64,000 nucleotides of DNA from Lucinisca nassula (taxonomy: Eukaryota > Mollusca > Bivalvia > Lucinida > Lucinidae), in the NCBI GenBank assembly GCA_963580285.1, contig OY757024.1, positions 122,512,045-122,576,044 of the forward strand, read 5' to 3'. A program made the position numbers and the translations under genes. Position 1 is the first letter of the stretch. Each line of letters opens with the position of its first letter. Positions 63,850 through 64,000 of this stretch are shown in pieces. The notes under the pieces are model-generated. The model was not told where the DNA came from and made no database searches. It worked only from the letters and a program-made list of their open reading frames with translations.

Positions 63850-64000
63850 CGGTCAACCATGGTTCGAACCAACCTACCCTCGTTGGTTGAACCGTTGAAA
63901 ATAAACTGACGTCGCTTCCTCTTACCAAATACATTTCGATCTTACTTTAGTAAGGGATAGTGACCGCGGATATTAAATCGAACCCGCTCACTATCACCCT
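63850..64000. repeat. Short inverted repeats at the window end
   Basis: GGTCAACCATGGTTCGAACC / GGTTGAACCG and AGGGATAGTGACCG / CGCTCACTATCACCCT suggest the end of another palindromic element; the right side is cut by the window. Confidence 0.45.

Overview
This window is animal genomic DNA, most likely from a bivalve mollusc. Three things point that way: a spliced gene with long introns, a very high load of interspersed repeats, and several repeat types familiar from bivalves (tRNA-derived SINEs with a conserved core, and elements carrying central tandem arrays between hairpin ends). Nothing looks bacterial: there are no operons, no dense coding and no ribosome-binding-site pattern. I see no rRNA or functional tRNA gene.

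One host gene is visible, on the + strand from about 11.7 kb to 63.4 kb and continuing beyond the right edge. Eight coding exons (11677-11817, 15683-15919, 21167-21394, 29645-29853, 46130-46199, 48055-48252, 58493-58701, 63215-63359) encode the N-terminal half of a protein like VWDE (von Willebrand factor D and EGF domain-containing protein). In order they give a uromodulin/VWDE-type cysteine-rich module (exons 1-2), two linker exons that include a FDITWLFDG motif, and a VWD domain (exons 5-7, with GLCGTFDGN), then a post-VWD segment. Splice phases match at every junction except between 29853 and 46130. At least one exon should therefore lie in that 16.3-kb interval, and I could not find it. 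The start codon and signal peptide are not visible.

Nearly everything else is mobile DNA. Left part (1-11 kb): the end of a tandem-array element, an intact LINE-type ORF1-like reading frame (4238-5398, minus), a 5'-truncated LINE reverse transcriptase (5620-7818, minus) and several MITEs. Intron 1-3 region (12-29 kb): SINEs, palindromic MITEs and a 2.28-kb 5'-truncated LINE with perfect 12-bp target-site duplications (22802-25078). Large intron (30-46 kb): three head-to-tail, non-autonomous, pearl/Helentron-like elements with about 165-bp or 143-bp tandem arrays. Right part (46-64 kb): more MITEs and SINEs, a degraded LINE (54.9-55.8 kb) and another tandem-array element.

The most distinctive system is a superfamily of about 280-bp MITE-like elements (called A, B and C here), with more than twenty copies or fragments. 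Each is built around a long near-perfect hairpin whose stem contains TCGTTAGAACCGCCTC. The two stem arms change together between families and between single copies, so the palindrome is maintained while its sequence drifts. Other coherent families are TTAA-flanked piggyBac-like MITEs, a 236-bp MITE with GGGCCCCG termini and 4-bp A/T target duplications in all three copies, one element with 9-bp duplications, and a solitary hairpin of about 70 bp related to the TTAA MITE core.

All family names are judgements from the sequence alone. No database search was run.
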